From assembly GCA_934045905.1 (NCBI GenBank), contig OW203762.1, positions 4,960,001-5,024,000 of the forward strand: a stretch of 64,000 bases of DNA. The letters are read 5' to 3'. Shown one piece after another: positions 1 to 11,070 of the stretch. Both the position numbers and the translations under genes were made by a program. Every line of letters starts with the position of its first letter. Position 1 is the stretch's first letter. Under the pieces are notes generated by a model. It saw only the letters and a list, made by a program, of their open reading frames with translations. It ran no database searches and had not been told where the DNA came from. The DNA is from Leuctra nigra (lineage: Eukaryota; Arthropoda; Insecta; Plecoptera; Leuctridae).

Positions 1-192
1 CACAGCACTTGTACAGAGTTTAGGGTTTTGTGTTTGTTTCATGCTTTAAGAATCAGTTCAGTTCAAAGTTTTCATCCGAGTAGATCGAAAGCATCCATAA
101 AAATGGAGTGTGCTGTTGAAATATATTTAGATTAAATCTGCAAAAATAGTGCATATCAGTGCTACAGGTTCTCTTTACTCTGGTGCAGAAGA

Positions 193-520
193 TTGTGTGA
201 AGGAGTGGGTGAGTTTCAAGCAGTGGCTTTCACAGATCGCTGCAGACTCAACAACGTCAAGGAAACATACACAGATATCATTCAAACATTAATTGACAAA
301 CTCACCAATCTTAAACAGCATCATTTTATATCCTGTATACAGTCAGCTGCTTTTAGAGACAGAGAAGGGAAACTCTACAGCGAAAAGAGTGCATCATTTC
401 GGGTGATTTTTCTGAAAACTTTACATTCGTGGTCCAGGATGAGAGACAAAGTTACCACTGGGTAAACGAGCAAGTTATACTATTCACTTATTTGTTCTTT
501 ACTTGAGAGACGATGATCTC
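193..520 (+). pseudogene. Broken fragment of a repeated transposon-type protein (DFSENF motif)
   Basis: One frame (193-465) contains FTDRCRLNN and LKQHHFI. The reading then moves to another frame near 380, giving SGDFSENFTFVVQDE and a YHW motif. From memory of the family, the order TDRC.L, HHFI, GDFSENF.FV.QDE, HW matches large uncharacterised proteins that are multicopy in many invertebrate genomes and are probably encoded by a DNA transposon. The acidic DFSEN motif could be a catalytic segment, but that is inference. The frame change and missing termini make it a pseudogene. A second fragment of what may be the same protein lies at 39416-39640 inside the 37537 element. Confidence 0.5.
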
Positions 521-1128
521 CAGGAGCGTCTGTGTAATTAGTAACACCCTTCAACACAGTACAACAACAGCCGTCTACACTTTTCAAAAAGTTGTCTTGG
601 AAAATTTAAAATATTATAAATGTCTAGCTTGAGAAATGTAACTTGGCCACGCACTACCTTTACATGTCTTTTCTTATACCCGATAATAACTATAGGTTGG
701 GACGCATAAAATATTTAAATTTGATTATCAAGGTTCCCTTTAATTTTAACATCAAGATGACCATGTACAGAAATCGGTTGATGGTAATGAAAAATTATGT
801 AAAAATTAAGAAAATCATGCCCCGCCGGGCGTTTATTTTAATTTTAACGTTATAGAGACTAATTTGGCACGCAGACATGGCTGCATAATTGGTAAAAAGG
901 TGATTAAAATATTATTAATTGAATACAAAATAGAGAAATATTCTAGTATAAAAAGTTACTTATTAAGAGCTGCTCCGTGAACAACCCAAAACTATTTCAC
1001 CCAATTCAATACCCATAAAATAATTTTTCATTCACAATTGAATGAAAAATAAGATCAATTATATCTTCAAGACTGAAGAAGCTCTGAAGTAGACCAAGAG
1101 ATCACAGTTGTGAATATTTTAGTCCCGT

Positions 1129-1252
1129 GTGACACGCGTGTCACGATTCACGCGTGACCAGTAACTTTGCACACTCACGCACGACTTTTAGCAGTCGTGT
1201 GCACACTCACGCACACTCACGCTAAAAGTCGTAAGTCACGTCACGCGCTCAC
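1129..1252. repeat. CACGCGTG-rich palindromic zone
   Basis: It contains a perfect 16-bp palindrome GTGACACGCGTGTCAC at 1129-1144, followed by alternating CACTCACGC/GCGTGA motifs and an inverted ACTTTTAGC/GCTAAAAGT pair. It ends in CACCTCTAG, which resembles a hAT terminus in reverse. It is probably an internal or terminal part of a MITE; the partner end was not found. Confidence 0.45.
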
Positions 1253-2184
1253 CTCTAGTACGTAATATACCTAATTACATTATTTTACGCCACGGCATTG
1301 ATGGAAATTTCATTCGCTATAGTAGTACGTTTGAAAATGCATATTTCCGTAACTAACCCGAAACACAACATGAAACTTGCGGGAATTTGTAGACAAAGGA
1401 TAACTTTAAATAATTATATTTTTTGGATGACTGTAATGTTGACCCTTCTCTGTCAAAATGGGGTCAAATATGCCAAATTTTGACATTTTAAGAGTTTTGA
1501 GACAACATTTCTGTTTGAAGGGGTAAAAAACACAAACACTTAAGGGGTAAACTTTGTTGATACAGATGTGTAGTAATCACACAAATATTTTGGATTTTTA
1601 AATTAAGCCCTTCATGGAAAAATATCGTCATAAATAAACTGCAAAATGCAAAATTTTTGTGGTTTTTGACCCCAAATTTTTACCACTTGTATGGAAATTT
1701 TATGACTACCATTTAACATACAATGATAGTTTCATATCTAAGGAAAAGATTGCCGCTGGTTTCAAGTTGATATCTATAATAGTGTTGGAATGAACATAGA
1801 AAATATGAGAGCGTCTTTTCGTCGATTTTTCGCCACATTCAAACTTTGGCGCCATGTAACTCGATATCGGCGCATCACAAAAATAAAAGCGAGATGTGGC
1901 TAAGCTAAGCATATGATAGGTAACAACTGTGCAAAATTTGAAAAGAATCAAAAATCAGGCCGCGGCCACTTTTTTTCAAAACTGGTCGATGGGCCGTGGA
2001 ACGACCCTTAGGCATGTTTGTTTCACACATTCATTCATTCCTTCAATCGTCACAACACAATGATGTTGTTTGTTGTTACTACTGATTGGCAAAGGTCACG
2101 TAATTGCTCGACAGGTATAGATGTTTGATGCGATAAGGCAGACGACTCACTCCACCCTACCCCTATTATTCCGCAGCCTGGGGC

Positions 2185-2500
2185 TAAATCTCCTCTTTTT
2201 CATGTTTAAAAGTCATGTTCATATTTCGCGGTCGAAAACGGATGTACTGCCATCTACTGAGCCAGAACGTTACTACTAGACCTGTCATAATATCCTTAAA
2301 CATCGTATCCGTCTCCGTCGTCCGTCCGCGTCGTCCGTCTTTAGTTTGTGTGCAAAATTTCAGATTGATTGGTTGTGCGGTTTGACCTGGGCACTGCAGG
2401 CAAAAAAAACACACGTGTATGTGTGATTTTTTATTTGTGTTCTTTCTCTTATATACCTACAGAGAAAGTGCCATAAGAGTACCATGGTGACGCTCGCTTA
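2185..2500 (-). mobile_element. Helentron-like non-autonomous element, 3' truncated copy
   Basis: On the minus strand it begins AAGCGAGCGTCACC, then GGTACTCTTATGGCAC, then GCCCAGGTCAAACCGC and CTGAAATTTTGCACAC. This is the same order as the 5' third of the copies at 5948, 7102, 30148 and 54958. The usual 3' hairpin end was not found before 2030, so this copy is broken. It lies head to tail with the next copy (2537-3691), 36 bp away. Confidence 0.6.
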
Positions 2501-2536
2501 ATTAAACTAGACTATAGGTGGTACCCATAAATATAA

Positions 2537-3691
2537 CTAGGAAAACGCGCTGTGTAACGCGTTGATGAGCGAGCACCGATACGTGCAACAACTCAAACCA
2601 AACTTAATCACCTCAATCAACTGTTTTCCAATGTCTAGACTCAGGACGAATTGCAGATCCATGTGGCGTGGTTTTGTAACTTAAATAGTAATTGACCAAT
2701 GAAGGTGGGCGTTGCCTTATGAAATACAAAAGTATTACCATGGTAACTCCAGGGTTCTTAGAAAAATAACAATTTTTCATTCAGACAAATGAAATTCAAA
2801 AAGATCAAAGAAATAGCTCACACGTGTTTAATTAATAGTTTAATTTACCACTTGAAATAGTACAATCAATATATTGAAACTCATATAAATCATGTTTGAT
2901 GATATGCTGGACAATTATTACAGAGGTACAACGAAAACGAAACAAATTATATTTGGCCAGGTATGTTGCCAAAGCGTTTTACTTTATAGTTTCGTCAACT
3001 TAGAAAGGCCCTACCTCTCTTATGATAAGTTAATTGAGACTGAACAAGATTCAAGTAGATAGTTTAACGCATTACTATTATTTATGGCAATTTGAAGAAT
3101 GTAAAGCTGTTAAATTCCGTAAGAAACAGCTAATTAGCTGTAAACTGACAGCTGTTTGGTCACTGACAGCTGTCAGTAACCAAACATTGACTTTTGTTTT
3201 ATGACGTAGTGGTGGGAAGAGATCTACATTGGTCAATTATTCTGTAAATACTTTACTATAATTGGGCTGAGATTTTTTTTTAAATATGAGATAATGTGCG
3301 TCTTGAACCCCATGCAAAATTTGAATATCATCGGTTCATTTTGATTTTCGACCAATCGGAATATTTTTAAAAAAAAATTAATAGGAAGATTTGGCTGAAA
3401 CTTTGTAAGATTTGAGACAATATTAGTATTAACGACCCTGCAAAATTTCAAAATGATCGGATGAACCAATCACATGTTTTTTTTTATTTAAATTTGAACC
3501 AATCAACGCATTTCAAAAAAAAATTAGGGCCAGAAAACCCCAGTTTTGGTCTTTACATGTGAGCAAAATTTCAGCTTGATCGGAGAAATGGTGTGACCTG
3601 TTGAGCGTCCTGGACAGAAACAGAGAGAAACTGGAACTGGAGAAAAACAGAGGTTTGTGCCAATTGAAGCCAAAAGGAGTCGCTCGCTCAA
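2537..3691 (-). mobile_element. Helentron-like non-autonomous element, full-length diverged copy
   Basis: The 5' end on the minus strand is TGAGCGAGCG at 3690-3681. The 3' end is GCTCGCTCATCAACGCG, then GCGTTTTCCTAG ending at 2537. The 3' stem in this copy, AACGCG/CGCGTT, is one base pair longer than in other copies. Both flanks are T. The repeated phrase about an aliphatic AAATTT-rich segment seen in other copies is present but degenerate. The open frames here are short and not supported as genes. Confidence 0.7.
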
Positions 3692-3776
3692 TTAGTAGCC
3701 CCGCAGACAAACTATAGCCCATTGGTTTTGCAGAAAACATGCCATGCCACAATAGCATGTAATTTGTATTTCTGAC

Positions 3777-3787
3777 TAATAAATAAA

Positions 3788-3818
<31 letters not shown>
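3777..3818. repeat. (AAAT)n / (AAT)n microsatellite
   Basis: Simple run of AAAT units turning into AAT units. The preceding GTATTTCTGACTAATAAAT looks like the tail of a plus-strand LINE, but no coding part was recognised. Confidence 0.85.
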
Positions 3819-3859
3819 GTAATATCACAAATCGGTGTCTCGCCTGATGGACATTTCCT

Positions 3860-3986
3860 GGGGCCCTATTCTATATCTTTTTTTGATCTCGTCTCGCCCG
3901 CCTTTGTTTCACTGCCATTAAGATAGCATTACGCCGAGACGAAGGCGGCCGCGACGAGATCAAAAAAAGATATAGAATAGGGCCCC
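3860..3986. mobile_element. Short palindromic MITE, GGGGCCCTATTCTATATC ends
   Basis: Inverted arms of about 34 bp: GGGGCCCTATTCTATATC at the left and GATATAGAATAGGGCCCC at the right, flanked by CCT/AGG. The short non-palindromic centre covers about 3900-3945. The GGG start resembles PIF/Harbinger-type ends, but no clean target duplication can be read because a second element abuts. Confidence 0.8.
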
Positions 3987-3987
3987 A

Positions 3988-4078
3988 GGGGCCCTATTCT
4001 AGAACTTATTAACCTTGTGGCCGAGACCAGATTCCATTAGAATGGAACTGGGAAACGTTCTATAGAATAGACCTCCTG
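3988..4078. mobile_element. Second MITE of the same end type, abutting
   Basis: It starts GGGGCCCTATTCTAGAAC and closes with GTTCTATAGAATAGACCTCC, an imperfect inverted partner. It lies directly next to the previous MITE, suggesting insertion into, or tandem placement of, related elements. Confidence 0.5.
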
Positions 4079-4087
4079 GTGGCGTTC

Positions 4088-4136
4088 TATTTCAGCTCCG
4101 TAATCGATTTTTCGAGACCAAATTCGAACAGCTGTA
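4088..4136. mobile_element. Fragment of the CCGGGTGGC palindromic MITE family
   Basis: The segment AGCTCCGTAATCGATTTTTC, followed by GACCAAATTCGAACAGCTGT, matches the inner arm of the 822-bp elements at 13268 and 17238. The termini are absent. Confidence 0.45.
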
Positions 4137-4142
4137 ACTTTA

Positions 4143-4947
4143 TTTATTATTATTATTATGTGTCTTTATTTGCATTGAAATTATAGGTACAATACAATAC
4201 AAACAGGCGATATTCAGACATTGAGCCTGATCTTCCATATAACCTTTACTTTACCTATACCTAATAATAATATCTATGAATACATAACAATTTGTAGCAC
4301 TCAGTAATTGACTTAGATTAAATAAAATAAAATTAAAATTAAATAAATACTAAACATAAGAAAATTTGAGATACTGGAATCAAGTAATATATTATCCTAA
4401 TATGGATAATAATAGTAGGTAAAAATAAAAAAATAAAAATATCTTAAATATTTGTAGGCAATACATGTACATTGTTATAATGTGAACAGTCAGTCGATAA
4501 TTCAATACAATGCCATGAATAACAAGAATAGCAAGTAAAAATAAATTGACATATATAAGACAGGCCAGAGAGGTCTTTTATATTTTGGCAACTCTTTTAG
4601 GACTATTTTTTCTCTTGTTCTCTCAGCAATAAAGCTTTATATTCAGATTTAAAAATTAATACGGACGAGGTATCTTTTAAGGTTGATGGTAAATTATTCC
4701 ATATCCTCGGACCATTGATAGAAAAAGAAGAGGAGGATACAGAGTTGTGATGATTGAAAACCAGGTTATTATTTTGTCGTGTATAGTGATTATGTAAATC
4801 TCTAGAGAGTTGAATTTTATCATAAAGATAGGCTGGTGACTTGGTATTTATCAATTTATGCATAAAAGTTGCAAGATGTAGTATTCTGCGGTTTTCCATG
4901 TTTAAGGTGCTGCAAGCGCGAGCGATTTTGCTGCTTTTTGTAGACAC
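4143..4947 (-). pseudogene. LINE 3' end: C-terminus of a non-LTR reverse transcriptase ORF plus 3' UTR
   Basis: The minus-strand ORF 4947-4603 (114 codons) has the order expected at the very C-terminus of jockey/CR1-type polymerases: LATFMHKLINTKSPAYL, then NHYTRQNNN, then SINGPRIWNNLPSTLK, then F.SEYKALLL. Below 4603 lies an AT-rich 3' UTR ending in a (TAATAA)n-like tail at about 4143-4160. No reverse transcriptase core or endonuclease precedes it. The ORF start coincides with the foldback repeat at 4948, so the copy is 5' truncated or interrupted. It is a dead fragment. Confidence 0.65.
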
Positions 4948-5300
4948 TTTTTGCGATACGATTGGAGAAGAAATGGGTAGACCAAATTACTTGAAATTTT
5001 AATCGTGATTAGATAAAAGACAAACTTAGGGTTATCCCTTGGTACATTTTTATTTTTTTGCTTCGTTAATTAGTAATAATTAGTGGATTTTGGGTGAAAA
5101 ATTAGATATTTTCTTGTCTCCCTGGGCGCCGTAAAAAATTAAATTTCAAAAATGTGCCAAGGGATAACCCTAAGTTTGTCTTTCATCTAATCATGATTAA
5201 AATTTGAGATCAATTGGTTTACGGGTTTGGTCTCCAATCGTACCGCAAATTTCATCGTTTTGCGCGGTTTTGTTGAATAACCGGCGCCTAATTAACGATG
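4948..5300. mobile_element. Foldback MITE (also present in SDR intron 1)
   Basis: Inverted arms: GACAAACTTAGGGTTATCCC near 5020 and GGGATAACCCTAAGTTTGTC near 5162. Outer arms GCGATACGATTGGAGA and GGTCTCCAATCGTACCGC are also inverted. A diverged copy is at 59079-59480. It sits at the break of the LINE ORF ending at 4947. Confidence 0.6.
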
Positions 5301-5947
5301 CAATAAGCAAAAATTAAAAAGGGCTACTAATATACAATCAGACTGATCATGTGAACATCCTGTAAAAGTTACACTCACTTATGAAACAATTTGTCTCTCT
5401 CAATTTTCTAAAACGGCCGAGCGCTTGTATCACCTTAACCAGCCAAGTTTTATAAGATGAGGAGAGATCTGTTCCCTGAAGGGTGTATTTAATATGAAAC
5501 GTACACATGAATTCTGTATTTTTTGTATGCGCTGGGACGTGGATTTGTTTATTCCCATGTACTGCATCACAAAAGTCAAAAATCGATAGAACTAGAGATT
5601 CAGCAAGAAGTTTCTTAGTATTTATAGGTAAGTATTTCTTAAATATCCATTAGCATGTTTTTTTAAATAAAATATGTTATTTTCATAATATCTGTTGCAG
5701 TAGTTTTATTTATCACAGCATTTATCACAGCCTACGGAACTTATTTTTTGGCTACCCGGTATATATTTATGTAGGCTAGGGAATGATACAAAATACAAGT
5801 AAATTTTTGGAGAAAGTGAGATATTTGGTTGATTGATTGATTGATTGATTGCTTTATTTCCATGAATATTACATTTTACATGTTATATTTTCTTATCCTC
5901 TTGAAAAACACTTTTTCATATTATGAGGATGGAGTGTTACAGCTTTT
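5301..5947. other. AT-rich stretch without a gene
   Basis: No supported ORF or RNA. It holds a (TTGA)n run at about 5831-5856. The rest is unique-looking AT-rich DNA. Confidence 0.5.
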
Positions 5948-6875
5948 TGAGCGAGCGTAGCGAGCGTCACCACGGTACTCTTATGGCACTTTCTCTGTGT
6001 GTTTTTTTTTTTGTTTGTTTGTTTGTTTGTTTTTTTCTTTTTTTTTTTTGCCTGCACTGCCCAGGTCAAACCGCACAACCAATCGATCTGAAATTTTGTA
6101 CACATACTAACGTAATCTATGCGATCCCTGGGATCTTTTCTGAACGGGATCCTGTGATTGGTTCAAATTTTATAAAAATTATCTTTCGATTGGTTGGTTC
6201 GATCAATTTGAAATTTAGGAAAGTCATTGCAACCAACATTGTACCCAATCAAAAAAAATTTCAGCCAAATCCTCCAATTGGTTCAAATTTGAAACCATTT
6301 TTCATGTGATTTTTTAAATTTAAACTGGAACCGATTGACCGACAAACTAAAAACTTCGCATGGTCATTGGTACCAACATTTAAAGTATTTTTGCCAATTT
6401 TCACTCTAATCTGTCGTTATTTTCAAAAGTTTTTGTCATTTTAGGGACATTTTGCGTGTTGGCTGTCAAATTCAAGGCGACTTCGAATCTACAGTTCAAG
6501 GCAAGGTAGTTAGAGCAGAAAGTTTTAAACGATATGAAACTAATAATGACCGTTCAACAGATTGATCTGATATTGTGTACACACACTACATATCATATCA
6601 TATGGGTGGTCCCAGGTATATTTTTTGAACGAGATCCTGTGATTTTTGAAAATTAACAAGGAACCGTTCAATCATAAAAGGTTTAATCGATCAACTTAAA
6701 ACTTAGCAAGGATTGGCATCAATATTTTTGGAGATTTTGGAGATTTTTATACAAGTATGTGACGAAACTAAAGAATTATTGGCTTTTAATGACATTCGAT
6801 AGACATAATTTCGGTTCGAGGTGTTGCGTGTATCCGTGCTCGCTCATCAACGCGTTACACAGAGCGTTTTCCTAG
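5948..6875 (+). mobile_element. Helentron-like non-autonomous element, copy A (928 bp)
   Basis: It starts TGAGCGAGCGTAGCGAGCG. A T/TTTG-rich microsatellite follows near 6001-6045, then GCCCAGGTCAAACCGCACAA. It ends GCTCGCTCATCAACGCG...GCGTTTTCCTAG. The 5' GAGCGAGC is complementary to the subterminal GCTCGCTC, and a short AACGC/GCGTT stem lies just before the CTAG end; T flanks both ends. Asymmetric inverted repeats plus a 3' stem-loop and T/T insertion are the known signature of helentrons and their non-autonomous relatives. No Rep/helicase is encoded. The first ~730 bp are nearly identical to copy C at 30148. Confidence 0.75.
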
Positions 6876-7101
6876 TGTATATGCCGAAGTGGTTTCTAAG
6901 AGCTGTGAAAATATCCACAGGGTTTGATAAAAAAAAAAGTGATATCTACAACTCCTCAAAAAGTTAAATTTACATGCATGAGAACATATAATATATTGAA
7001 AAATCGTTAACTTCAAATTAGGAGATAATGGGAGAAGAAGTACCTACACACATTTCCTATACATTTTATAAAAGCCAATATTTTTTTAGAGATCAGATTA
7101 T

Positions 7102-7146
7102 TGAGCGAGCGTAGCGAGCGTCACCACGGTACTCTTATGGCACTTT

Positions 7147-7183
<37 letters not shown>

Positions 7184-8090
7184 TTTTGCCTGCACTGCCC
7201 AGGTTAAACCGCTTAAGCAATCGATCTGAAATTTTGCACACATACTAACGTAATCTATGCGGTCTCTGGGATCGTTTTTGAACGGGATCCTGTGATTGGT
7301 TCAAATTTTAGAAAAATTATCTTTCGATTGGTTGGTTTAATCAATTTGAAATTTAGCATAGTCATTTCAACAAATATTGTACCCAATCAAAAAAAGTTTC
7401 AGCCAAATCCTCCCATTGGTTCAAATTTGAAACCATTTGTCCGGTGATTTTTTAAATTTAAACTAGAACCGATTGACCGATCAACTTAAAACTTCGCATG
7501 GTCATTGGGACCAACATTTAAGGTATTTTTGCCAATTTTCAGTCTAATCTGTCATTATTTTCAAAAGTTTTTGTCATTTTAGTGACATTTTTTATTCCAT
7601 AATCTAGAAATATTTGTAAAACGTATACTACATTTTCATCCCTGCCTTCTTTAAGCTTCTGCTCCACCAAGGCCTGTAGAGCAGCCAAGCAGTCCACAAT
7701 TTACAATAAAACTAGCGCTTATAAAATCGGATGCAGTTCAGAGGCCACATACTCCAATTGGTTTAAGTTTAAATAATATATTCTGATTGGTCGACAATGA
7801 AAATGTTTTGCATGGTGATCAAGACCAACATAATCTAAAATTTTACACTTTGTAAGCCCAATTAGTAAATTATTAACTGTCATTTTATGAGTTTAGTATA
7901 GGTTGTCTAAAGCTGGAAAAAGTATGTAGGTAAGTCACGACACAATGGATCTGATATTCCTCCAAAGTATTTATATGGAGATTGGAAAGTTGCAGAGAAA
8001 ATCGTCTTGTGCTGTATCGTGTATCTTGTCGTGGGGATATAGCATGTTCTGTGCTCGCTCATCAACGCGTTACACAGAGCGTTTTCCTAG
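7102..8090 (+). mobile_element. Helentron-like non-autonomous element, copy B (989 bp)
   Basis: Same termini as copy A, with a (GT)n microsatellite at about 7153-7180 where copy A has T/TTTG. The second half carries CTTCTTTAAGCTTCTGCTCC and a following segment shared with copy D (54958) but not with copies A and C, so at least two subfamilies exist. It ends GTTTTCCTAG at 8090, followed by T. Confidence 0.75.
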
Positions 8091-8943
8091 TATGGTGAAC
8101 GCGAAATTTTCGAAGTGTTGTAAAGACACATATTTCTTAATAGTAAATATAAATGCGTTTCACGGTTTCCATATGTTTCTGACTCAAAAACACTGGAATC
8201 TTATCGCGACAAAATGCGAAATTTACCCTTAACACCGCTAAACACCGCTAAACACCGCTAAACACCACGAAACTTACTAAATCGCGAAATATACCGCGAA
8301 ATATTACCAAATTGAAGATATTTCCTGTTATTTTGTAAATTTCGCAGTTGCTTTTCTAATTTTTTTCAGGATCACCTTTGGGATCACAAAGGTAAGCCCC
8401 AATATTCAACCTTTGTTATCTCTAACATCAGTCAGTGCCCTCCCCTATTCGTGTAGAAAACGTCTTGGGTGGGGTGGCTTAGTGGGTTAGGTGGGATTGA
8501 CAGACTGACAGTGACCTCGCATTATCTTGTGAAAATAAAGTTGACTTATGACAAACACCATGAAACAGCTTATAATAATTTTAATTTTTGATTTTGCACT
8601 ATGAAAAACCAAGGTGGACAGTCACATGCACTCACATGCATGCTTTACATTTTTGAGTGATATAATATTGACCCTCTTCATAATTTTAGATCGTGAGAAA
8701 AATGTATAGTTACAAGTTACCTAACAACATTGCTCTGGCATTTGAATGGAAGCTAGTAAATGGTGACAATAGGTATATGAAAATCCCACTGTTTCATTTT
8801 TATTATTCTTCAATGGAAATTCTAATACTCTAAAACATAAAACGCAAAATTGACATTTCTTAAAACCACAAAACGCAAAATTTCCAATTCCAATTCCAAA
8901 AACGAAATTTTGAAGTTTTAAACACCAATCTGTAATGTGAAGT
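8091..8943. other. Repeat-like AT-rich DNA, no gene
   Basis: It contains three tandem ACACCGCTAA units near 8232-8265 and many CGCGAAAT/ACGAAAT-type words that also occur in the hAT MITEs at 50729 and 55725. This suggests a decayed relative. No termini were resolved. Confidence 0.4.
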
Positions 8944-9821
8944 GGGGCCGTGAAAGATGACATTTGGTTTTACACTAATATTATAGGTACTTAGGACACT
9001 GCAATTAGATTTTTATGATGTTTTTAGTTAGAATATGCTATTCAACATTATAGTTATTATTACACCTTCCATCGCCTTCAATATTCACAAATACATCACT
9101 TTTAAGCGTTTTAAACATTGACTACATGTCCCATAGAAATTGAACTCATGACAGTCATTAAATGAGTTTTAATGAGTTTCAATGACCAATTTAAGTATTA
9201 ATATCCTTTGGTTGTCTGTTGTACTCTCAAATACGGGAGCGCACAAAGTGATCCCCGACAAACTGTACCCCAAAGTACAAAAACTGCTATTCGACAAACT
9301 GTACCCCGAAACACAAAAACTGATCCTCAACAAACTTTACCCCTCAATGTGAAAAGTGATCCCCGACAAACTGTACCCCAAAACACAAAATCTGCTTTTC
9401 GACAAACTGTACCCCAAAACACAAAAACTGATCCTCAACAAACTGTACCCCACAATGTGAAAAGTGATCCCCGACAAACTGTTCCCCAAAACACAAAAAC
9501 TGATATTCGACAAACTGTACCCCAAAACACGAAAACTGATCCCCGACAAACTGTACCCCTAAATGTGAAAAGTGATCCCCGACAAATTGTACCTCAAAAC
9601 ACAAAAACTGCTATTCGACAAACTGTACCCCAAAACACGCAAACTGATCCCTGACAAACTGTACCCCAAACTAACAAATATTATGTCCCCACTATCTGTC
9701 CGGGTGGGTTGGCGTATACTTCCCCTACTCGCCGCGAAGTCTGAGTGGTAAGCAACTGCCTGAGAGGTAGGCAACTCATCGTGCATAGATGTATTTTGGA
9801 ATGCAGCACTGCAGGATTAAG
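8944..9821. repeat. Left copy of a duplicated repeat carrying a 36-bp minisatellite
   Basis: It runs from GGCCGTGAAAGATGACATTT to GCAGTGCTGCATTCC in reverse, ending near GCAGGATTAA. The same order in reverse complement occupies 29363-30030. The shared part includes the minisatellite and the flank with GTCCGGGTGGGTTGGCGTAT. It is probably a transposable element family, because its boundaries are sharp, but TIRs or target duplications could not be read. Confidence 0.6.
9240..9668 (+). repeat. 36-bp minisatellite, about 12 units
   Basis: The unit is GATCCCCGACAAACTGTACC followed by CCAAAACACAAAAACT, with alternating variants (GCTATTCGACAAACTG; CTCAATGTGAAAAGT). The period is a multiple of 3, so long open frames with PQNTKTDPRQTV-like repeats exist on both strands. 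These are by-products of the repeat and not evidence of a protein. Confidence 0.85.
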
Positions 9822-11028
9822 AGGGTGTGGTAGTGATATTTTCCAGCGCTGCTAGCAAAACTAATATATATATGTATATGGATATATATGTTTCATAGGC
9901 GGGCTCGAACTGCCTCGCTAGAGTCGTCTAGGAGTCGTCAACATGTCAAAGCGTGAGATTTATGCCTATTATGATGTCACCCTCTTTATCGCTCTCCGCA
10001 TTCCAGACCGCCTCTCGACCAGGCTCGCGTAGCTGCCGTGGCGAGAAAAAAACACTGTGATCAACATCATCACCTTTCAACCTGATTATTCAGCTATTTA
10101 ATTACACTTTTGTATAATGTACCTACTAGTTAGATAGAGGAAGTGAATCTTTGTATTTTCACGCTTATTTTTTCATAGAATTGTGAATGATAATAGCATA
10201 GAATAAATCAAAACTAAATCATCAGTGAAAATGTTCTTATGACCGAGAGTCGCGCGGACAATTCCCCGGTCATTGAGGCCCCATCTCCCGGGAAAATTAT
10301 GGTCCAACAACCGGCGAAAGTTTGCATTTAAAATAATTAGAAAAGTTAGTCCACTTCAAAATATTCACTTCCGTCCACTCCAACTCGAACCGAGAATCGA
10401 AGTTTGTAACATTTATGAAATAAGTTCATTAAATCATTGATTAAATGTACTGATAAAAAAAAAACATTCTAGATATTTAAAATGTAACGATGAATAGGAA
10501 TCGTCATAACATCGTCGACGGTCTGCGAAGTGTTTGCCTGCTACAAAGTGTTGATAATTGGGTAAAGTAAAGAAAATAGATGACCACAACATAACGCATT
10601 GTATGCATTTATTTAGCACTAAGAGAAATACATTAAATCAAGGCGATACTTATACTTATTAGAAATGAAATCGAACCATCTCTACTTTTTACAGCCACAG
10701 CTGAACCGGTGTTTTTATTAAACTATTACAACACAATCAAGTATGGTTCTTGGGCAAAAACAAAATATGTGCAAAAAATATTGTCAGTCTCGCAAAAAAT
10801 AATGAAAGGACCTACCAAAAATACATACTTTATGAGAGTTGCAAATTTTTTAAGATTGTACAATCATATTTTTGAAAACATACTTCAAGACCTACTGCTA
10901 CATATTTTACATATTTTACTACATATAGATCATCACAATATATTATGTAAATATTTAGTTGCGCTCAATTAGTCAAAATGGAACAGTGAATCTTATCTAT
11001 ATAGATAAAAATCATTAGATACTGATAA
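9822..11028. other. No gene recognised
   Basis: It includes a TATATATG run near 9862-9890 and a moderately GC-rich patch at 9898-10050 of unknown origin. The rest is AT-rich. No splice-bounded coding frame was found. Confidence 0.4.
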
Positions 11029-11070
11029 CTAGGAAAACGCTCCATGTAACGCGTTGATAATCAAGCCTCG
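11029..11070 (-). mobile_element. Solo 3' end of helentron-like element
   Basis: On the minus strand it reads ATCAACGCGTTACATGGAGC, then GTTTTCCTAG ending at 11029 and followed by TT. It keeps the AACGC stem and the CTAG terminus. The rest of the element was not recognised. Confidence 0.6.

Larger units (their letters stand above)
1..2007. mobile_element. Decayed DNA transposon remnant, left end outside window
   Basis: The right edge at 1998-2007 reads GGAACGACCC, the inverted form of the GGGTCGTTCC terminus that opens the large element at 37537. A broken transposase-like ORF lies at 193-520 and nothing else in the stretch looks like host coding sequence. Treating both as parts of one element is inference; the left terminus is not in the window. 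The rest is AT-rich DNA without a recognisable gene, with a hAT-like end (TAGAGGTGAGC in reverse) near 1240-1252. Confidence 0.4.

Noticed and set aside
5923..6309. 128-codon frame in helentron copy A (and 110 codons in copy C)
   Set aside because: It translates the repeated AAATTT-rich element sequence and is broken in copies B, D and at 2537.
9208..9654. 148-codon frame with PQNTKTDPRQTV repeats
   Set aside because: A by-product of a 36-bp tandem repeat. Frames are open on both strands and no start context, splice site or family signature supports a protein.
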